Origin: JAJCYE01 sp036260105
GTDB taxonomy: Bacteria > Actinomycetota > CADDZG01 > JAHWKV01
Reading direction: 5' to 3'
DNA length: 7,009 bases
Assembly (NCBI GenBank): GCA_036260105.1
Contig: DATAAN010000024.1
Location: 1 to 7,009, forward strand
Shown here: positions 5,429 through 7,009 of the stretch, in pieces
How positions within the stretch are numbered: position 1 is the first letter of the stretch
Layout of the letters: every line of letters starts with the position of its first letter
Made by a program: the position numbers and the translations under genes
Notes under the pieces: generated by a model
The model's input: the letters and a program-made list of their open reading frames with translations, nothing else
What the model was told of the DNA's origin: nothing
Database searches by the model: none

Positions 5429-5447
5429 GCAAGCCGCGTATGCTTGC
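5429..5447 (+). repeat. GCAAGC/GCTTGC inverted repeat in the short intergenic gap
   Basis: A perfect 6-bp stem with a seven-base loop lies ten bases after the stop codon at 5419 and five bases before the next ATG. It may weakly end upstream transcription or act as an operator, because it overlaps a TATGCT box (5439-5444) that could be a -10 element for the downstream gene. Confidence 0.35.
5439..5444 (+). promoter_or_regulatory. Possible -10 box for a leaderless downstream gene
   Basis: TATGCT fits the TANNNT pattern and ends eight bases before the ATG at 5453, which has no Shine-Dalgarno sequence. Transcription would begin at or next to the start codon. There is no recognisable -35 element at the usual spacing, so the call is weak. 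Confidence 0.3.
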
Positions 5448-5452
5448 TTCAG

Positions 5453-5929
5453 ATGCTGTTCGAGGAAAGGCAACCAGCGCCACGGGCGTGGTCCCTGATC
5501 GCGGTAGTGCCCGGCGTGATCCTGATTCTGGCCGCCCTGTCCGGAGACCGGGTACCGCTTGACTCCGTGATCGCCTGCGCGGTGGTTACCGTCGTCCTCG
5601 GCCTGTGGCTTCGCAACATCGAGCTGCAGACTCAAGTCTCCGACGAGGAGATCCATCTCAGGTTCCGGGGGCTGTTCAAGAGCCGCAGGGTCCCGATCTC
5701 CTCCATCCGGCGGGCGCAGGCCCGCACCTACCGGCCGATCGCCGAGTACGGGGGCTGGGGTATCCGCTACGGCGGCTCGAGGGGCTGGGCCTACAACATG
5801 AGCGGCAAGGAGGGCGTCCACCTCGATCTCGATGGGTCGAAAGGCCTGCTCATCGGCTCGCAGAAGGCCCAGGAGCTGGTGGAGGCGATCGGTGCCTCGC
5901 CGAATTTCCGGCCGGAGGCTGCCGCTTAG
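5453..5929 (+). CDS. Small membrane protein with a bacterial PH-like domain
   Basis: A 158-aa protein of unknown function. After a short polar start there are two hydrophobic helices at about residues 13-30 and 37-53 (WSLIAVVPGVILILAAL and SVIACAVVTVVLGLWL), forming a hairpin. The rest (about 57-150) looks like a bacterial PH-type beta domain: VSDEEIHLRFRGLFKSRRVP and ISSIRRAQARTYRPI match the strand pattern of that fold, followed by a Gly/Tyr/Trp-rich loop EYGGWGIRYG with WAYNMSGKEGVHLDLD, and a final helix KAQELVEAI. These YGGWGIR, WAYN and IGSQ segments resemble conserved parts of uncharacterised actinobacterial membrane proteins, from memory. The ATG at 5453 is preferred to the in-frame TTG at 5444. 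The gene may share a transcript with the gene upstream or use its own promoter. It ends one base before the end of the convergent permease gene. No function is proposed. Confidence 0.82.
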   Translation: MLFEERQPAPRAWSLIAVVPGVILILAALSGDRVPLDSVIACAVVTVVLGLWLRNIELQTQVSDEEIHLRFRGLFKSRRVPISSIRRAQARTYRPIAEYGGWGIRYGGSRGWAYNMSGKEGVHLDLDGSKGLLIGSQKAQELVEAIGASPNFRPEAAA

Positions 5930-5943
5930 TCAGAGAACGGCAG
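5919..5943. terminator. Hairpin spanning both convergent stop codons
   Basis: CTGCCG (5919-5924) and CGGCAG (5938-5943) form a 6-bp stem whose 13-base loop contains both stop codons, TAG at 5927-5929 on the plus strand and TGA at 5932-5930 on the minus strand. A second pair, CCGGAG (5912-5917) and CTCCGG (5952-5957), can extend it across an uneven internal loop. With no intergenic space, such a shared hairpin could end both transcripts, but there is no T-run. Confidence 0.35.
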
Positions 5944-6778
5944 GCCGGCCGCTCCGGGGAACTCCGCTCCGCCGTCCCGCCGAACCGGCATAGGCGAGCA
6001 GGAACAGCAGGCCGCCGGTCAGCACGATCGCCGGCCCGGACGCCACGTTGAGGTGGTAGCTGGCAACCATCCCGGTAAAGCCGCAGAACCCTCCCAGCGC
6101 CGTAGCGAGCGGCAGCATGCGGCTGAAGGATGAGGTCACCAGACGAGCCACTACTGCAGGGATGACGATGCCGGCTGCGATCAGCGTCACGCCCATCACG
6201 TTCATCGTCGCCAGGATCGAAAGGGCGAGAACCAGCATCAGCAGGGCGTCGATGCGGCCTGTCTTCACGCCGGAGGCGGCGGCGACCTCGGGATCGAACG
6301 TCGAGAACAGGAGCGGCCGGTACTGGAAGAAGACCACCGCCGCGGCAAACACGGTCACCGCCAGGACGACCCACACGTCCGCCGGGGACACGCCGAGCAC
6401 ATTTCCGAACAGGACGGCGTCCGGGTTCCGGCCGGGGGAGCCGAACAGCTGGATCAGCGCGAGGCCCAGGGCGAAGGAGGCGGTGGTGATGACCCCTATC
6501 GCCGCATCCGAACCGATGGAGCGCCGGCGGGTTACCCGGTTGATCGCCAGAGCCGAGACCAACCCCCAGATACCGGCGCCGAGAAACAGGTTCACGCCGA
6601 TCAGGTTGCTCGCGGCGAAGCCGCCGAAGATGGCGTGCGAAAGTCCGTGCCCGATGTAGCTCATCGACCGCAGCACGACGTAGACGCCGATCATGCCGCA
6701 AAGCGCTCCGGCGACGGTGGCGACGATCAGCCCGTTGCGAAAGAACTCGAACTCGAAGGGCCGGAGGAACTCCTCCAT
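5930..6778 (-). CDS. Divalent metal (Zn/Mn-type) ABC transporter permease
   Basis: A 282-aa inner-membrane permease of the ABC-3 family (ZnuB/MntB/AztB group), which imports zinc, manganese or iron together with an ATPase and an extracellular metal-binding protein. About eight or nine hydrophobic helices are visible. Family signatures are the SYIGHGLSHAIFGG segment at 40-53, DAAIGVITTASFALGLALI at 91-109, the VLFGNVLGVS stretch at 122-131, FDPEVAAASG (161-170), which contacts the ATPase, and MNVMGVTLIAAGIVIPAVVA (192-211). The start ATG overlaps the stop codon of the ATPase gene by one base (TGATG), typical of a coupled operon; an in-frame extension to 6961 would be arginine-rich and lie on ATPase codons, so it is rejected. 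The metal cannot be read from the permease; zinc is the commonest for this family in actinobacteria. The gene ends next to the convergent membrane protein gene with no spacer. Confidence 0.92.
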   Translation of the reverse strand: MEEFLRPFEFEFFRNGLIVATVAGALCGMIGVYVVLRSMSYIGHGLSHAIFGGFAASNLIGVNLFLGAGIWGLVSALAINRVTRRRSIGSDAAIGVITTASFALGLALIQLFGSPGRNPDAVLFGNVLGVSPADVWVVLAVTVFAAAVVFFQYRPLLFSTFDPEVAAASGVKTGRIDALLMLVLALSILATMNVMGVTLIAAGIVIPAVVARLVTSSFSRMLPLATALGGFCGFTGMVASYHLNVASGPAIVLTGGLLFLLAYAGSAGRRSGVPRSGRPAVL

Positions 6779-7009
6779 CAGATGTCCCGTTCCCGCGCCG
6801 GCTTGATCGGTACGACGTTGTCCTGCTCGTAATGGTCGAGGACGACGGGGATCCCGGCGTGCTGCAGGACCTCCATCCGGGCGCCGTAAGTGCGCTCGAG
6901 CACCTGTGGCGTGAGGACGGAGCGGGGTGGCCCCATGCCGATGACCTCGACGTTCAGGCACAGCAGCGTCGGAAGGTGGGCGGCGATGCCGTTCAAATCG
7001 TGGGTGGTG
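6778..7009 (-). CDS. Metal ABC transporter ATP-binding protein, C-terminal part (cut by window edge)
   Basis: Only the last 76 residues are inside the window; the 5' part lies beyond 7009. The visible part begins TTHDLNGI, whose histidine is the H-loop (switch) residue of ABC ATPases, so the Walker A, signature and Walker B motifs are upstream and unseen. The continuation, VEVIGMGPPRSVLTPQVLERTYGARMEVL, is the usual end of ATPases of the zinc/manganese import family, where the G-x-x-x-x-VLT-x-x-xLERTYG pattern recurs. A charged tail (HYEQDNVVPIKPARERDI) closes the protein. It powers the adjacent permease, as the TGATG overlap shows. The TTG at 6996 is not a start; the frame continues through it to the window edge. 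The substrate-binding protein of the system is not in view. Confidence 0.9.
   Translation of the reverse strand, partial: TTHDLNGIAAHLPTLLCLNVEVIGMGPPRSVLTPQVLERTYGARMEVLQHAGIPVVLDHYEQDNVVPIKPARERDI

Noticed and set aside
5057..5821. 254-aa minus-strand frame opposite two plus-strand genes
   Set aside because: It crosses the intergenic gap between two well-supported genes and encodes an Asp/His/Gly-rich shadow product.
6779..6961. In-frame extension of the metal permease upstream of 6778
   Set aside because: Arg/Pro-rich sequence over the ATPase gene; the ATG at 6778 begins the usual permease N-terminus and makes the TGATG overlap.

Overview
This is a GC-rich window that reads as chromosomal DNA of an actinobacterium. 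The evidence is an actinobacterial-type cytochrome c oxidase subunit IV, a lipoprotein-type CtaC, a protein of the mycothiol-dependent maleylpyruvate isomerase/DinB-like superfamily, and several genes without a Shine-Dalgarno sequence whose start codons lie close to TANNNT boxes, as in leaderless transcripts. A deep lineage such as Acidimicrobiia would fit, but that is inference from gene content; no marker gene is present. No mobile element, CRISPR array, tRNA or rRNA was found.

Layout. Positions 19-3338 (minus strand) hold a tightly packed respiratory cluster, transcribed from right to left: an uncharacterised four-helix membrane protein, then ctaC (subunit II), ctaD (subunit I) and ctaF (subunit IV). 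ctaC/ctaD and ctaD/ctaF each overlap by ATGA, which implies translational coupling. Together they build the core of a canonical A1-type aa3 cytochrome c oxidase. Subunit III (CtaE) and the bc1 complex are not in the window. Forty bases upstream and divergent lies a small acidic, proline-rich protein of unknown function (3379-3636) with a perfect ribosome binding site. A 272-bp stretch without a supported gene (3637-3908) follows; it contains two inverted repeats.

Positions 3909-5419 form a classic divergon: a PadR-family repressor (minus) faces a DinB/MDMPI-SCP2-like protein (plus) across a 107-bp A+T-rich gap that holds a plausible promoter and several short direct and inverted repeats. A two-helix membrane protein with a PH-like domain follows on the plus strand (5453-5929). 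It meets a divalent-metal (Zn/Mn-type) ABC transporter permease (5930-6778, minus) stop codon to stop codon with no spacer. The ATPase of that transporter (6778-7009, minus) overlaps the permease start by one base and runs off the right edge; only the part from its H-loop histidine onward is visible.

Most of the window is ordinary housekeeping and transport DNA. The most notable anomaly is ctaC: its frame encodes a textbook lipoprotein signal peptide upstream of the only canonical start codon, but no ATG, GTG or TTG precedes that peptide. I see no convincing undescribed multi-gene system.
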